NCBI RefSeq assembly: GCF_000367525.1
Contig: NZ_HF570956.1
Location: 1,305,185 to 1,369,184, forward strand
Source of the DNA: Phycicoccus elongatus Lp2
GTDB lineage: Bacteria; Actinomycetota; Actinomycetes; Actinomycetales; Dermatophilaceae
Reading direction: 5' to 3'
DNA: 64,000 nt
Both the position numbers and the translations under genes were made by a program. Shown here one piece after another: positions 37,597 through 47,752 of this stretch. The notes under the pieces were generated by a model, which was not told the DNA's origin, made no database searches, and worked only from the letters and a program-made list of their open reading frames with translations. How positions within the stretch are numbered: position 1 is the first letter of the stretch; each line of letters starts with the position of its first letter.

Positions 37597-38535
37597 TCAG
37601 GCCGCGCCGCCGCGAGCGATCAACTCACGGGCCAGCTGGCGGTAGGCACCGGCCCCCTTGTGCGTCGAGTCGTAGGTGGTGATCGGCTTGCCCTCGAGGG
37701 TGGCGTCCGGGAACTTCACCGTGCGGCTGATGACCGTGTGGAAGACGGTCTCGCCGAAGTGCTCGACGACGCTCTGGACGACTTCGCGCGAGTGCAGGGT
37801 GCGCCCGTCGTACATGGTCGCCAGGATGCCGTCGATCTCGAGCCGGGGGTTGAGCCGATCGGTGATCTTCTCGATCGTCTCGACGAGGAGCGCGACACCC
37901 CGCATCGCGAAGTACTCGCACTCCAAGGGAATGATCACTCCGTGGGCTGCCGTCAGGGCGTTGACCGTGAGCAGGCCCAGGGAAGGCTGGCAGTCGATCA
38001 GCACGACGTCGTAGTCGTCCAGCACCGGCCGAAGGACGCGGGCCAGGATCTGCTCACGAGCAACCTCGCCGACCAGTTGCACCTCGGCGGCCGACAGGTC
38101 GATGTTGGCGGGGATGATGTCCAGTCCCTCGACCGCGGTGTGCTGGATGACATCGCGGACATCGTGACCGCGCTCGGTCATCAGGTTGTAGATGGTCACG
38201 TCGAGTTGGTTGGGAGTGATCCCCAGCCCCACGGACAGGGCGCCCTGCGGGTCGAAGTCGACGAGGAGGACCCTGCGCCCGCACTCGGCCAGGGCGGCTC
38301 CCAGGTTGATCGTCGTCGTCGTCTTGCCGACCCCACCCTTCTGGTTGCACATCGCGATGACGCGGGCCGGGCCGTGGGCGCTGAGGGGCGTGGGCTCCGG
38401 GAAGTGAGGCAAGGGACGCCCGGTCGGCCCGATCTGGCCGACTCCGGCCTCGCGGATGCCGGGCAGGTGACCGTCGCTCCCGCCCTCCTCGGTCGCCTCG
38501 GGGGCGCCGCTGTGGGCTGCGGTCTCGACGTCCAT
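37597..38535 (-). CDS. parA: ParA/Soj-family chromosome-partitioning ATPase
   Basis: The 312-residue Walker-type ATPase has a deviant P-loop CNQKGGVGKTTTT, switch LLVDFDPQGAL and YDVVLIDCQPSLGLL. The ATG at 38535 has GGGAG five bases upstream. Located before scpAB, it is the second ParA-like protein typical of actinobacteria (Rv1708 position) rather than the origin-proximal parAB pair; no parB is adjacent. Confidence 0.92.
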   Translation of the reverse strand: MDVETAAHSGAPEATEEGGSDGHLPGIREAGVGQIGPTGRPLPHFPEPTPLSAHGPARVIAMCNQKGGVGKTTTTINLGAALAECGRRVLLVDFDPQGALSVGLGITPNQLDVTIYNLMTERGHDVRDVIQHTAVEGLDIIPANIDLSAAEVQLVGEVAREQILARVLRPVLDDYDVVLIDCQPSLGLLTVNALTAAHGVIIPLECEYFAMRGVALLVETIEKITDRLNPRLEIDGILATMYDGRTLHSREVVQSVVEHFGETVFHTVISRTVKFPDATLEGKPITTYDSTHKGAGAYRQLARELIARGGAA

Positions 38536-38591
38536 TTCACTCCCAACGTGCACGTGCAACGGTCAGCGTCCCGCTGATCGGGTCGACCCTA

Positions 38592-39260
38592 TCAGCGCGC
38601 CCGGGGGTGGCTCTGGGCATAGACCTCCCGCAGTTGCTGCACGGTCACCAGGGTGTAGATCTGAGTCGTTGTCACCGACGCATGGCCGAGCAACTCCTGG
38701 ACCACCCGGACATCGGCGCCGCCCTCCAGGAGGTGGGTGGCGAAGGAGTGTCGCAGGGTGTGCGGTGACAAGTGGCCACCGAGGCCGGCCCGCTCGGCCG
38801 CACCCCGCAGGATGCTCCACGCGCTCTGCCGAGAGAGCCGCCCGCCGCGCTGGTTGAGGAAGATGGCGGGGGTTCCCTTCCCCTTGCCGGCCAGCGTGGG
38901 GCGTCCCCGGACGAGGTATGCCGCGAGCGCGGCAGAGGCGTAGGACCCCAGCGGCACGAGGCGTTCCTTGCCGCCCTTGCCGCGCAGCCGCACGACCCCC
39001 TCTTGCGTCGCCACATCGTCGATGTCCAGCCCCGTGGCCTCGGAGATCCGGGCGCCGGTGCCGTAGAGCACCTCCAGCAGGGCTCGGTCACGAAGCGCGG
39101 CGGGGGTGTCGCCCACGGCAGCCGCTTCGAGCAGGCGCTCCACCTCGGTCACGCTGATGGCCTTGGGAAGTCGGCCAGGTGGCCGGGGCGGGCTCACAGC
39201 GGCGGACGGGTCGGCCGGCACCTCGCCTTCGAGCGCGAGGAATCGGTGCAGTCCGCGCAC
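38592..39260 (-). CDS. xerD: XerD-like tyrosine recombinase lacking its N-terminal core-binding domain
   Basis: The catalytic domain is intact: arginine in GARISEA, lysine in [37 protein letters not shown] with the nucleophilic tyrosine. XerD proteins are about 300 residues and begin with a SAM-like core-binding domain of some 100 residues. Here homology begins around DPSHGG and [12 protein letters not shown], only 60 bp from the ald stop, so there is no room for that domain. A GTG at 39260 gives 222 residues; the frame stays open to 39401 inside ald. Either a deletion removed the 5' end or the assembly lost sequence. A dif-processing role is doubtful in this form. Confidence 0.75.
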   Translation of the reverse strand: MRGLHRFLALEGEVPADPSAAVSPPRPPGRLPKAISVTEVERLLEAAAVGDTPAALRDRALLEVLYGTGARISEATGLDIDDVATQEGVVRLRGKGGKERLVPLGSYASAALAAYLVRGRPTLAGKGKGTPAIFLNQRGGRLSRQSAWSILRGAAERAGLGGHLSPHTLRHSFATHLLEGGADVRVVQELLGHASVTTTQIYTLVTVQQLREVYAQSHPRAR

Positions 39261-39321
39261 CGCGACGCCCGGTCGACCGCCGTGGGAGGGGTCGACCGGG
39301 CCGTGGTGGTCGGGGGGTGGT

Positions 39322-40437
39322 TCAGGAGAGAGCCTCCTCGAGGCTGATCGAGTCCATGCCGAAGGCGTCGCCAACCGCTGCGTAGGTGATCTGCCCGGCA
39401 TCGGTGTTCAGGCCCTTGGCCAGCGCCGGGTCGGCACGCATGGCGTCCTTCCAACCCTGGTCGGCGAGCTTGACGGCATACGACAAGGTGGCGTTGGTGA
39501 GCGCCCAGGTCGAGGTGTGCGGCACGGCCCCCGGCATGTTGGCCACGCAGTAGTAGATCGAGTCGTGGACGGTGAAGGTCGGGTCCGCGTGCGTCGTCGG
39601 GCGCGAGCCCTCGAAGCAGCCGCCCTGGTCGATGGCCACGTCGACGAGCACCGAACCGGGCTTCATCTGCGCCACCATGTCGTCGGTCACGAGTTTGGGT
39701 GCCTTCGCCCCGGGGATGAGCACCGTGCCGATGACCAGGTCAGCCTGGAGAACCTGCTCGCGGACGGACAGCGAGGAGGAGGCGATCTGGTGCACGCGGT
39801 TGTCGTAGCGCCAGAACGACATCCGCAGCTTGTCGAGGTCGGTGTCGAGAAGGGTGACATCGGCCCCCATACCCAGCGCGATGTTGGCGGCGTTCTGGCC
39901 GGCAACCCCGGCCCCCAGGACGACGACCTTGGAGTTGGCGACGCCCCCGACGCCGCCCATGAGGACGCCGCGCCCGCCATTGGCCCGCAGCAGCGCCATC
40001 GCACCGACCTGCGGGGCGAGGCAGCCGGCCACCTCGGACATCGGGTAGAGCAGCGGGAGCATCCCGCTGGGCAACTGCACCGTCTCGTAGGCAACCGCTG
40101 TGACCTTCTTGGCGACCAGTTCCTCGGTCAGCGGCTCGTCGGCAGCCAGGTGCAGGTAGGTGTAGAGCAGCAGGTCCTCGCGCAGGCGGTGGTATTCCTC
40201 AGCCACCGGCTCCTTGACCTTCATGACCATGTCGGACTCGCCCCAGACGTCATCGGCCGAGTCGAGGATCTGGGCACCTTGCCCGACGAAGTCCTCATCG
40301 GTGATCGAGGAGCCGACACCGGCGTCCTTCTCGATGTAGACGGTGTGGCCGTGGTTGACCAACTCGTGCACGCCCACGGGAGTGATCCCGACGCGGAACT
40401 CGTTGTTCTTGACCTCGCGGGGGATGCCGATCTTCAC
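39322..40437 (-). CDS. ald: Alanine dehydrogenase
   Basis: A 371-residue NAD-dependent enzyme that interconverts alanine and pyruvate plus ammonia. The N-terminal [15 protein letters not shown], the catalytic KVKEP, the Rossmann motif [16 protein letters not shown] and [11 protein letters not shown] are all present. The GTG at 40437 is preceded by GAGG; the longer frame is not coding. Typical length. Confidence 0.96.
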   Translation of the reverse strand: MKIGIPREVKNNEFRVGITPVGVHELVNHGHTVYIEKDAGVGSSITDEDFVGQGAQILDSADDVWGESDMVMKVKEPVAEEYHRLREDLLLYTYLHLAADEPLTEELVAKKVTAVAYETVQLPSGMLPLLYPMSEVAGCLAPQVGAMALLRANGGRGVLMGGVGGVANSKVVVLGAGVAGQNAANIALGMGADVTLLDTDLDKLRMSFWRYDNRVHQIASSSLSVREQVLQADLVIGTVLIPGAKAPKLVTDDMVAQMKPGSVLVDVAIDQGGCFEGSRPTTHADPTFTVHDSIYYCVANMPGAVPHTSTWALTNATLSYAVKLADQGWKDAMRADPALAKGLNTDAGQITYAAVGDAFGMDSISLEEALS

Positions 40438-40537
40438 AACTGCCGTCCTCGCTTGCTCGTAGGCCGCGTCCGCGCCATTGCGTCCGCGAGCCACCGCCAT
40501 GGGTGGCACCTGCCACTCTATTGCCCGGCGTGAGCGA

Positions 40538-41875
40538 TCAGTCCGTGCGCAGCGCCGGCCGCAGGTCCTCGTCGGGGCAGGTCCACGTCTGCGCCTGGGC
40601 GGGCACCTGCGCACCCGACCGGATGTCCTTGACCTGGTCCCCGTCGTCATCCCCGGTCCCCGGGAACCAGACGTAGGGGATGCCGCGGCGGTCGGCATAC
40701 CGGATCTGCTTGCCGAACCGGTCAGCCTTGGGCGCCACCTCGCACGGTATGCCGCGGGCGCGCAGGGCGGTCGCGACGGCGGCGGACCGGGGTCGGCCCG
40801 CATCGTCGGTCACGGCCACGAGCACGGCCGAGGGGGTCGAGCGCGTGGTGGTCAGCCCTCGTCGGGCAATGAGCAACTGCACCAGCCGGGTGATGCCGAC
40901 CGAGATGCCGACGCCCGGATAGGTCGTTGCTCCATCCGAGGCCAGCGCGTCATAGCGGCCACCACCAGCGACCGAACCCCAGGACTCGAAACCGACCAGC
41001 TGGGTCTCGTAGACCGTCCCTGTGTAGTAATCGAGCCCCCGCGCCACGGACAGGTCGGCGACCACGCGACCGGGACGCGTCGCCGCGCTCGCGGCCGACA
41101 TCACCTCGGCCAGCGTCTGGAGCCCCTCCTGGAGGAGGGGGTGGTCGACACCGAGCGCCCGGACCTGGTCGACGAAGCCACCGTCGGCGGTGCTGATCTC
41201 GGCCAGAGCCAAACACTGTTCGGCCTGCTGAGCAGTGGCACCGGCCTCAACGAGCATGGCCCGGACGCCAGCGGCCCCGACCTTGTCGAGTTTGTCGACG
41301 ATGCGCAAGGTGGTCACGATGTCGGTCAAGCCGATCCCGAGATAGAAGCCCTGAGGGATCTTGCGGTTGTTGCACCGCACCCTGAAGTCCCCCACGGGGA
41401 GTTGCTCGAAGATCTCCGCGAGGACGATCGGCATCTCGGCCTCGAAGTGTGCCGGGAGGCTGCCGATGTCGACGACATCGATGTCGGCCTGCGTGAACTC
41501 CCGGAAGCGGCCCTCCTGGGGGCGCTCCCCCCGCCAGGACTTCTGGATCTGGTACCGCCGGAAGGGGAAGTCGAGTTTCCCCGCGTTCTCGAGCACGTAA
41601 CGCGCGAAGGGAACGGTGAGGTCGAAGTGCAGGCCGAGCGAGGCATCGCGGGCGTCCTCGCCACCAGCCAGTCTGGACACCGCATAGATCTCCTTGTCGG
41701 CGTCACCGCCCTTCCCGACGAGGCGCTCGACGGGTTCCACGGCGCGCGTCTCGATCCCGGCATACCCGTGCAACTCGAAGGTGCGGCGCACGACGTCCAA
41801 GACGTGCTGCTCGGCGAAGCGTTCACGAGGCAGCAACTCGGGGAAACCGGAGATCGGCGTGATCTTGGTGGCCAT
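40538..41875 (-). CDS. hisS: Histidyl-tRNA synthetase
   Basis: The 445-residue class II synthetase charges tRNA-His. Motif 2 region (FRRYQIQKSWRGERPQEGRFREFTQ) and the histidine-binding GLDYYTGTVYE are visible, as is motif 3 GISVGITRL. A C-terminal anticodon-binding domain follows. The start is ATG 41875, 4 bases before the stop of the upstream hydrolase gene. Confidence 0.96.
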   Translation of the reverse strand: MATKITPISGFPELLPRERFAEQHVLDVVRRTFELHGYAGIETRAVEPVERLVGKGGDADKEIYAVSRLAGGEDARDASLGLHFDLTVPFARYVLENAGKLDFPFRRYQIQKSWRGERPQEGRFREFTQADIDVVDIGSLPAHFEAEMPIVLAEIFEQLPVGDFRVRCNNRKIPQGFYLGIGLTDIVTTLRIVDKLDKVGAAGVRAMLVEAGATAQQAEQCLALAEISTADGGFVDQVRALGVDHPLLQEGLQTLAEVMSAASAATRPGRVVADLSVARGLDYYTGTVYETQLVGFESWGSVAGGGRYDALASDGATTYPGVGISVGITRLVQLLIARRGLTTTRSTPSAVLVAVTDDAGRPRSAAVATALRARGIPCEVAPKADRFGKQIRYADRRGIPYVWFPGTGDDDGDQVKDIRSGAQVPAQAQTWTCPDEDLRPALRTD

Positions 41876-41879
41876 GAGG

Positions 41880-42575
41880 TCAGAGTCCTTGCAGGTAGGG
41901 GTTGGTCGCACGTTCGCGGCGCATTGTCGTGGCGGGGCCGTGGCCGGTGAGCACGAGGGTGTCGTCGGGCAGCGGCAACACCACCTCGCGCAACGATCGC
42001 GTCATCAGGTCGGCGGATCCGCCGGGCAGGTCGGTGCGACCGATCGAGCCGGCGAAGAGCACGTCGCCGGAGACCATTGTCCGGGTCAGCTCCTCCCCTG
42101 CCTCGACGCCGGCCGGGATGCCCTCGAGCCCGAACATCACCGAACCCTCGGTGTGGCCGGGGGCGTGCAGGACGTCGACCTCGAGGCCGGCCAGCGTCAG
42201 GTGCTGGCGGTCGGTGACCTCGACCACGCGGTCGGGCTCCCGCCACGTCGCGCGCTGCCCGAACTGCTGTTCCATCATGGCCAGCATTCCCGGATTGACC
42301 AGAGCGAGGGGGTCCTGGAGGCGGTAGCGGTCATCGCCGTGGATGTAGGCCGCGGTGTTGCCTCCGCAGACGGGAGCCACGGCATAAACGTGGTCGAGAT
42401 GACCGTGGGTGAGCAGGACGGCGGCCGGTTTCAGGCGGTATTGCGCCAGAACCTCCGCGACGGTGTCCTCGACGCCGATGCCGGGGTCGACGATCAGGCA
42501 CTCCTCCCCTTCCCCGGGCGCGATCACATAACAGTTGGTCGCGAAGGCCTGGGCGGGGAAGGCAATGGCGAGCAC
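41880..42575 (-). CDS. MBL-fold metallo-hydrolase (GloB-like)
   Basis: The 231-residue hydrolase has the metal motif THGHLDHVYA, followed by HAPGHTEGS, SGDVLF and TGHGP. This is the glyoxalase II-like group found beside hisS in actinobacteria (Rv2581c position). Substrate may be a mycothiol or glutathione-type thioester, but this is not proven. The GTG at 42575 is the probable start; no strong ribosome-binding site is seen. It is divergent from the cyclophilin gene. Confidence 0.85.
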   Translation of the reverse strand: MLAIAFPAQAFATNCYVIAPGEGEECLIVDPGIGVEDTVAEVLAQYRLKPAAVLLTHGHLDHVYAVAPVCGGNTAAYIHGDDRYRLQDPLALVNPGMLAMMEQQFGQRATWREPDRVVEVTDRQHLTLAGLEVDVLHAPGHTEGSVMFGLEGIPAGVEAGEELTRTMVSGDVLFAGSIGRTDLPGGSADLMTRSLREVVLPLPDDTLVLTGHGPATTMRRERATNPYLQGL

Positions 42576-42626
42576 GATGAGCAAGCCTAGACTGCCCGGG
42601 ACGACCGTCGCCCGGAGTAGGAACAG

Positions 42627-43409
42627 ATGACCAAAGCACAGGAGCGCGCCCGCGCCCGCCGCCGCTACGAGAAGGTCCAGGCCAAGCAGGCCCGCAAGGC
42701 CGCCGATGCCGCACGCTTCCGACGCGTGCTGGCGGTCCTGGGTGTCGTGGCCGTCGTCGCCGCAGGCCTGGCTGTGCTCGGCCTCAAGCTGTCGAAGGTC
42801 GACCCTGCTCCGGCGGTCAATGCCGCCGGCTGCCAGGCACCTCCGACGTCGCTCGGAACCGGTGCCCAGTTGACCCTTCCCGACAAGGCGAGCGCCGAGG
42901 GCAAGACGTTCACTGCCGTTCTGACGACGAACTGCGGTGACATCACCATGGAGTTGGACGGCACGAAGGCTCCACAAGCCGTCGCGTCCTTCGTGCAGCT
43001 GGCCAACGAGAACTACTGGCTCAACGCCCCCTGTCACCGCGTCGTGCGCTCAACCGCGATGACGGTCCTGCAGTGTGGCGACCCGACAGGCACCGGCCAG
43101 GGTGGCCCCGGCTATGGCTTCGGGGTCGAGAATCCACCGGCCGACGGCACCTACGAGCGCGGCACCGTCGCGATGGCCAGGACCTCGGATCCGCAACAGG
43201 GCAACGGTGGCCAGTTCTTCATCGTGGACGCCAAGACGTCCCTGCCGGACCCGAACGGTTACACGGTGTTCGGGAAAGTGGTGGCCGGGTTGGATATTGT
43301 CGACCGCATCGTTGCCGAGGGCGTGGCCGGAGGCAATGGCGCCACCGACGGTGCACCCGCCGCACCCATCAGCATCCTGCGTGTTGCTGTCACCGAGAAG
43401 AAGGCCTGA
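42627..43409 (+). CDS. Membrane-anchored cyclophilin-type peptidyl-prolyl isomerase
   Basis: The 260 residues comprise a basic cytoplasmic N-terminus (KAQERARARRRYEKVQAKQAR), one membrane helix (about 33–55) and an external cyclophilin domain: ITMELDGTKAPQAVASFV, CHRVV, GGPGYGFGVEN and GGQFFIV. It probably helps folding of exported proteins. It is followed two bases later by the DUF349 gene. Confidence 0.92.
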   Translation: MTKAQERARARRRYEKVQAKQARKAADAARFRRVLAVLGVVAVVAAGLAVLGLKLSKVDPAPAVNAAGCQAPPTSLGTGAQLTLPDKASAEGKTFTAVLTTNCGDITMELDGTKAPQAVASFVQLANENYWLNAPCHRVVRSTAMTVLQCGDPTGTGQGGPGYGFGVENPPADGTYERGTVAMARTSDPQQGNGGQFFIVDAKTSLPDPNGYTVFGKVVAGLDIVDRIVAEGVAGGNGATDGAPAAPISILRVAVTEKKA

Positions 43410-43411
43410 GC

Positions 43412-44866
43412 GTGTCCGAGCAGACCCCCACTCCAGACCCAACCGAGACCAGCGAAAGCGCCGGAACCACCGAGACCGTCGAGCCGACCGCAGCGCCTGC
43501 ACCGTCGCCGGCTTCGATTCCGACACCGGCGGCGATCCCTTCACCCAGTGCGATCGCCGCCCGGATGGCCTCTCGCCCGCCGGCCCAACCTGCCGCCGCA
43601 CCCACGCCCGCCTCCGAATCGGCTCGCTTCGGCCGGGTGGAACCGGACGGCACGGTGTTCGTCACCATCGAGGGTGAGGAGCGCGAGGTCGGCTCCTACC
43701 CCGGCGCCGAGCCCGAGGACGCGCTGCAGTACTTCGCTCGCAAGTTCGACGAACTGTCAGGCACCGCTGATCTGATCGCCGCTCGCGCCGAGAAACCGGA
43801 GGTGCCGGCCAAGGAACTCAGCGACGCGCTCAAGGCCCTCAAGGAGCATCTCGAGGAGGGCAAGGTCGTCGGTGACGTGGCCGCCCTCAGGTCACGGGTG
43901 GGTGCGCTGGATGCCGTCGTCGCGGAACGCCGGGAGCACGAGAGCGCTCAACGGGCCGCGGCCCGGGCCGAGGCGATCACGACCCGCGAGGCGCTCGTCG
44001 CGGAGGCCGAGCAGATCGCCGCCCAGCCCGAGGGGTCGACCCAGTGGAAGCGCAGCAGCGAGCGTATGCGGGAGTTGCTGGACGCCTGGAAGACCCACCA
44101 ACGCCAAGGTGCCCGCATCGACAAGCCGACCGAGAATGCCCTGTGGCAGCGGTTCAGCCATGCCCGCAACTCCTTCGACAAGGCGCGCAAGGGCCACTTC
44201 GCCACCCTCGAGCAGAGCCGCGGTGAGGCCAAGGCCACCAAGGAGCGGCTCGTCGGCGAGGCCGAACGTCTCTCGTCCAGCAAGGACTGGGCGTCGACCG
44301 CTCGCGCATTCAAGGACCTGATGGGTCAGTGGCGGACCGCCGGTCGCGCCGCACGAGGCGATGACGACGCGCTCTGGGAGCGTTTCAAGTCCGCACAGGA
44401 CTCGTTCTTCGCCGCCAAGGACCAGGTGGCCGCCGCCGAGGACGAGGAATTCCGGGGCAACCTGGGCGTCAAGGAGGGGTTGATCGCCGAGGCGGAGTCG
44501 CTTCTGCCGATCACCGACCTCGAAGCGGCCAAGGCGGCGCTCCGCACGATCCAGGACAAGTGGGACCGGGCCGGCAAGGTGCCCCGGGCTGACATCGACC
44601 GGACCGAGAAGGCCCTGCGTCGCGTCGAGTCGGCCGTCCGCGAGGCCGAGGACAAGAAGTGGAAGGCCTCCAACCCGGAGGTGGCCGCACGGGCCAACTC
44701 AATGGTCACCCAGCTCGAATCCTCGATTGCCTCACTGACCGATGATGTGGCCAAGGCACGCGCGAAGGGCAACGAGAAGAAGGTTGCCGAACTCACGGCC
44801 AAGATCGAGGCCCAGCAGCAGTGGCTGGACCAGGCGAAGGCGGGACTGGACGAATTCGGTCGCTGA
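43412..44866 (+). CDS. DUF349 domain-containing protein
   Basis: The 484-residue protein has a Pro/Ala/Thr-rich N-terminus of about 65 residues, then repeated charged helices with the recurrent W-x-x-A/G pattern (LWQRFSHARNSFDKA, LWERFKSAQDSFFAAKD, IQDKWDRAGKVPR) typical of DUF349 repeats, and a C-terminal coiled coil. Function is unknown in most bacteria. The GTG at 43412 is set by the end of the cyclophilin gene. It converges with relA. Confidence 0.88.
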   Translation: MSEQTPTPDPTETSESAGTTETVEPTAAPAPSPASIPTPAAIPSPSAIAARMASRPPAQPAAAPTPASESARFGRVEPDGTVFVTIEGEEREVGSYPGAEPEDALQYFARKFDELSGTADLIAARAEKPEVPAKELSDALKALKEHLEEGKVVGDVAALRSRVGALDAVVAERREHESAQRAAARAEAITTREALVAEAEQIAAQPEGSTQWKRSSERMRELLDAWKTHQRQGARIDKPTENALWQRFSHARNSFDKARKGHFATLEQSRGEAKATKERLVGEAERLSSSKDWASTARAFKDLMGQWRTAGRAARGDDDALWERFKSAQDSFFAAKDQVAAAEDEEFRGNLGVKEGLIAEAESLLPITDLEAAKAALRTIQDKWDRAGKVPRADIDRTEKALRRVESAVREAEDKKWKASNPEVAARANSMVTQLESSIASLTDDVAKARAKGNEKKVAELTAKIEAQQQWLDQAKAGLDEFGR

Positions 44867-44890
44867 GCCTGTGAGGTCGCAGCCGCGAAC

Positions 44891-47194
44891 TCAGTCGCGG
44901 CCGCCCTGGTCGCGTTGCACGTCGAGGACCCCGTCGACCTTGCGCACGGTGCGGATGACGTGGTCGAGGTGACCGGGATCGCCCATTTCGAAGGTGAACT
45001 TCAACGCGGCGACCCGATTGCGCGATGTGGTCACCGACGCCGAGAGGATGTTGACCCCACTGTCGCTCAGGACTCGCGTGACATCGGAGAGAAGTCGCGA
45101 CCGGTCGAGCGCCTCCACGTGCAGCTGGACCAGGAACACACTGCTGGCCGTCGGTGCCCATTCGACGTCGATGATCTTCTCGGACTGACGCAAGAGCGAC
45201 TCGGCGTTCGTGCAATTGCGCCGGTGGATGGACACCCCGTTGCCCCGCGTCACGAAACCGAGGATCTCGTCCCCCGGCACCGGGGTGCAGCACCGCGCCA
45301 ACTTCACATACACGTCCGACATGCCCTTGACCACGACGCCGGGGTCACCCGAACGGCTGCGTCGGGGCCGGCCCGGCGTCGTGACCGTCGTCTCGGCCAG
45401 GTCCTCGACGCCACCCTCCTCGCCCCCCATGGCAGCGAGCAGCCGACTGACCACGTGCTGGGCCGAGACGTGACCTTCGCCGATCGCGGCATACAGACCG
45501 TCGATGTCGATCAGGTGCAGCTCCTCGGCGACGCCGGTGAGAGACTCGACCGAGGCCAGGCGTTGGAGGGGCACACCCTTCTTGCGCATCGCCTTGGCCA
45601 AGGCCTCCTTGCCGTCCTCGACCATCTCCTCGCGGCGCTCGCGGGTGAACCACTGCTTGATCTTGTGTCGGGCACGTGCCGACTTCACGAAGTGCAACCA
45701 GTCGCGTGAGGGCCCGGCCGTGTCGGCCCGGGAGGTCAGCACCTCGACGAGGTCACCGTTGTCGAGCGTGGACTCCAAGGGCACGAGGCGGCCGTTGACC
45801 CGGGCCCCGATGCAGTGATGGCCGACCTCGGTGTGCACGGCGTACGCGAAATCGATGGGGGTGGACCCCGCGGGCAGGCCGACGAGCTGCCCCTTGGGCG
45901 TGAAGACGTAGACCTCGCTCGCGTTGATCTCGAAACGCAGGGACTCGAGGAACTCGCCGGGGTCGGATGTCTCCTGCTGCCAGTCGAGCAACTGACGAAG
46001 CCAGGCCATGTCGTTGGCCGAGTTGCCGGAGCGCGCCGAGGGGCCGGTGGCACCGGCCAGGCCTTCTTCCTTGTACTTCCAGTGGGCTGCCACACCGTAC
46101 TCGGCGCGGCGGTGCATGGTGTGGGTGCGGATCTGGATCTCCACCGGCTTGCCGCTGGGGCCGATGACCGTCGTGTGCAGCGATTGGTACATGTTGAACT
46201 TCGGCATCGCGATGTAGTCCTTGAACCGGCCCGGCACCGGATTCCAGCGCGCATGCATCGACCCCAGGGCGGCATAACAGTCACGGACCGTCTCGACGAG
46301 CACCCGCACTGCCACCAGGTCGTAGATCTGGTCGAAGTCGCGGCCCCCGTGCACCATCTTCTGGTAGATGGAGTAGTAGTGCTTCGGGCGACCCGTGACG
46401 GTCGCCTTGATCTTGGCGTCGCGCAGGTCAGCACCCACCTGGTCACGAACCTTCGCGAGGTACTCCTCGCGCGCCGGTGCGCGCTCGGCCACGAGCCGGA
46501 CGATCTCGTCATAGACCTTGGGATAGAGCGTCTGGAAGCTGAGGTCCTCCAGTTCCCACTTGATCGTGTTCATGCCCAGCCGATGCGCCAGCGGGGCGTA
46601 GATCTCGAGGGTCTCCTTGGCCTTGCGCTGGGCAGACTCGCGGCTGACGTAACGCCAGGTCCGGGCGTTGTGGAGTCGATCGGCGAGTTTGATGACGAGA
46701 ACGCGGATGTCGCGGGCCATCGCGATGACCATCTTGCGGACCGTCTCCGCCTGGGCGGCAGCGCCGTAGGTGACCTTGTCGAGCTTGGTGACCCCGTCGA
46801 CGAGAGCAGCGATCTCCGCACCGAAGTCGCGCTCGAGCTGGCTGAGGTCGTAGTCGGTGTCCTCGACCGTGTCGTGCAGGAGGGCCGCGGCAAGCGTCGG
46901 CGGCGTCATGCCGAGTTCCGCGAGGATGGTCGTGACGGCCAGCGGGTGGGTGATGTAGGCGTCACCGCTCTTGCGCATCTGGCCCTCGTGGGCCCGCTCG
47001 GCCACGGCATACGCCCGCTCGATGACGGTCGTGTCCGCCTTGGGGTGGGTGGTGCGGACGCTCTGGAGCAGGGGGGCCAACACCGGGTTGGCGGCCTCTC
47101 GCTGGCCACCGAAGAAGGCCAGCCGCGCGCGAGCCCGCGCACGGCTGGAGGACCCACCACCGGGCAGCGGGATCTGGGTGGTGTCCTCCGTCAT
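44891..47194 (-). CDS. relA: Bifunctional (p)ppGpp synthetase/hydrolase RelA/SpoT
   Basis: The 767-residue Rel enzyme governs the stringent response. The hydrolase HD domain shows ITHPLAVT and [13 protein letters not shown] (107–115). The synthetase region has [13 protein letters not shown] and [13 protein letters not shown] domain ([16 protein letters not shown]) and a C-terminal ACT domain follow. HD residues are intact, so both activities are expected. The apt gene lies upstream in the same direction, the usual actinobacterial pair. Confidence 0.97.
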   Translation of the reverse strand: MTEDTTQIPLPGGGSSSRARARARLAFFGGQREAANPVLAPLLQSVRTTHPKADTTVIERAYAVAERAHEGQMRKSGDAYITHPLAVTTILAELGMTPPTLAAALLHDTVEDTDYDLSQLERDFGAEIAALVDGVTKLDKVTYGAAAQAETVRKMVIAMARDIRVLVIKLADRLHNARTWRYVSRESAQRKAKETLEIYAPLAHRLGMNTIKWELEDLSFQTLYPKVYDEIVRLVAERAPAREEYLAKVRDQVGADLRDAKIKATVTGRPKHYYSIYQKMVHGGRDFDQIYDLVAVRVLVETVRDCYAALGSMHARWNPVPGRFKDYIAMPKFNMYQSLHTTVIGPSGKPVEIQIRTHTMHRRAEYGVAAHWKYKEEGLAGATGPSARSGNSANDMAWLRQLLDWQQETSDPGEFLESLRFEINASEVYVFTPKGQLVGLPAGSTPIDFAYAVHTEVGHHCIGARVNGRLVPLESTLDNGDLVEVLTSRADTAGPSRDWLHFVKSARARHKIKQWFTRERREEMVEDGKEALAKAMRKKGVPLQRLASVESLTGVAEELHLIDIDGLYAAIGEGHVSAQHVVSRLLAAMGGEEGGVEDLAETTVTTPGRPRRSRSGDPGVVVKGMSDVYVKLARCCTPVPGDEILGFVTRGNGVSIHRRNCTNAESLLRQSEKIIDVEWAPTASSVFLVQLHVEALDRSRLLSDVTRVLSDSGVNILSASVTTSRNRVAALKFTFEMGDPGHLDHVIRTVRKVDGVLDVQRDQGGRD

Positions 47195-47227
47195 GGACGG
47201 AGTCTAGGTGACGGCGCGAGCTGCCTG

Positions 47228-47752
47228 TCAGACGGTGAGGAGGGCGTGGACGTCGCGACCCGCGAGCCGCTCGCGCCCACCCAACGCGGCGAGTTCGATG
47301 ATGACCTCGAAGCCGGTGACCTCGGCCCCGACCGACTCGAGGAGATCCCACGCGGCCACGGCCGTGCCGCCGGTCGCCAGGACGTCGTCGACGAGCAGCA
47401 CTCGGGCGCCGCCCGGGATGTCGTCGGCATGGACCTCGATGGTCGCCGAACCGTATTCGAGGTCGTAGCTCAACGACGCGGTGCGTCCGGGCAACTTCCC
47501 CGCCTTGCGCACCGGGATGAAGCCGACGCCGAGCGCATGCGCGAGAGCAGCACCGATGACGAACCCGCGTGCCTCCACCCCGGCGACGAGCTGGACGGCG
47601 CGATGGCGGGCAGCCATGTCGGCGATGACCGCGGCGAACGCCGTGGGGTCGGCCAGCAGCGGGGTGATGTCCTTGAAGAGGACACCCGGTGCCGGGAAGT
47701 CAGGGATGTCGCGCAGAGCTCCCTCGACGAGCTCGGCGATGGTTCGGCTCAT
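47228..47752 (-). CDS. apt: Adenine phosphoribosyltransferase
   Basis: The 174-residue enzyme salvages adenine with PRPP. It has FPAPGVLFKDITPLL, EARGFVIGAALA and the PRPP loop VLLVDDVLATGGTA. The ATG at 47752 overlaps the secF stop (ATGA). Confidence 0.96.
   Translation of the reverse strand: MSRTIAELVEGALRDIPDFPAPGVLFKDITPLLADPTAFAAVIADMAARHRAVQLVAGVEARGFVIGAALAHALGVGFIPVRKAGKLPGRTASLSYDLEYGSATIEVHADDIPGGARVLLVDDVLATGGTAVAAWDLLESVGAEVTGFEVIIELAALGGRERLAGRDVHALLTV

Noticed and set aside
44882-44901. Hairpin GCCGCGA/TCGCGGC between the DUF349 gene and relA as a terminator
   Set aside because: It overlaps the relA 3' end, has only 7 pairs and no T-run; too weak to call.
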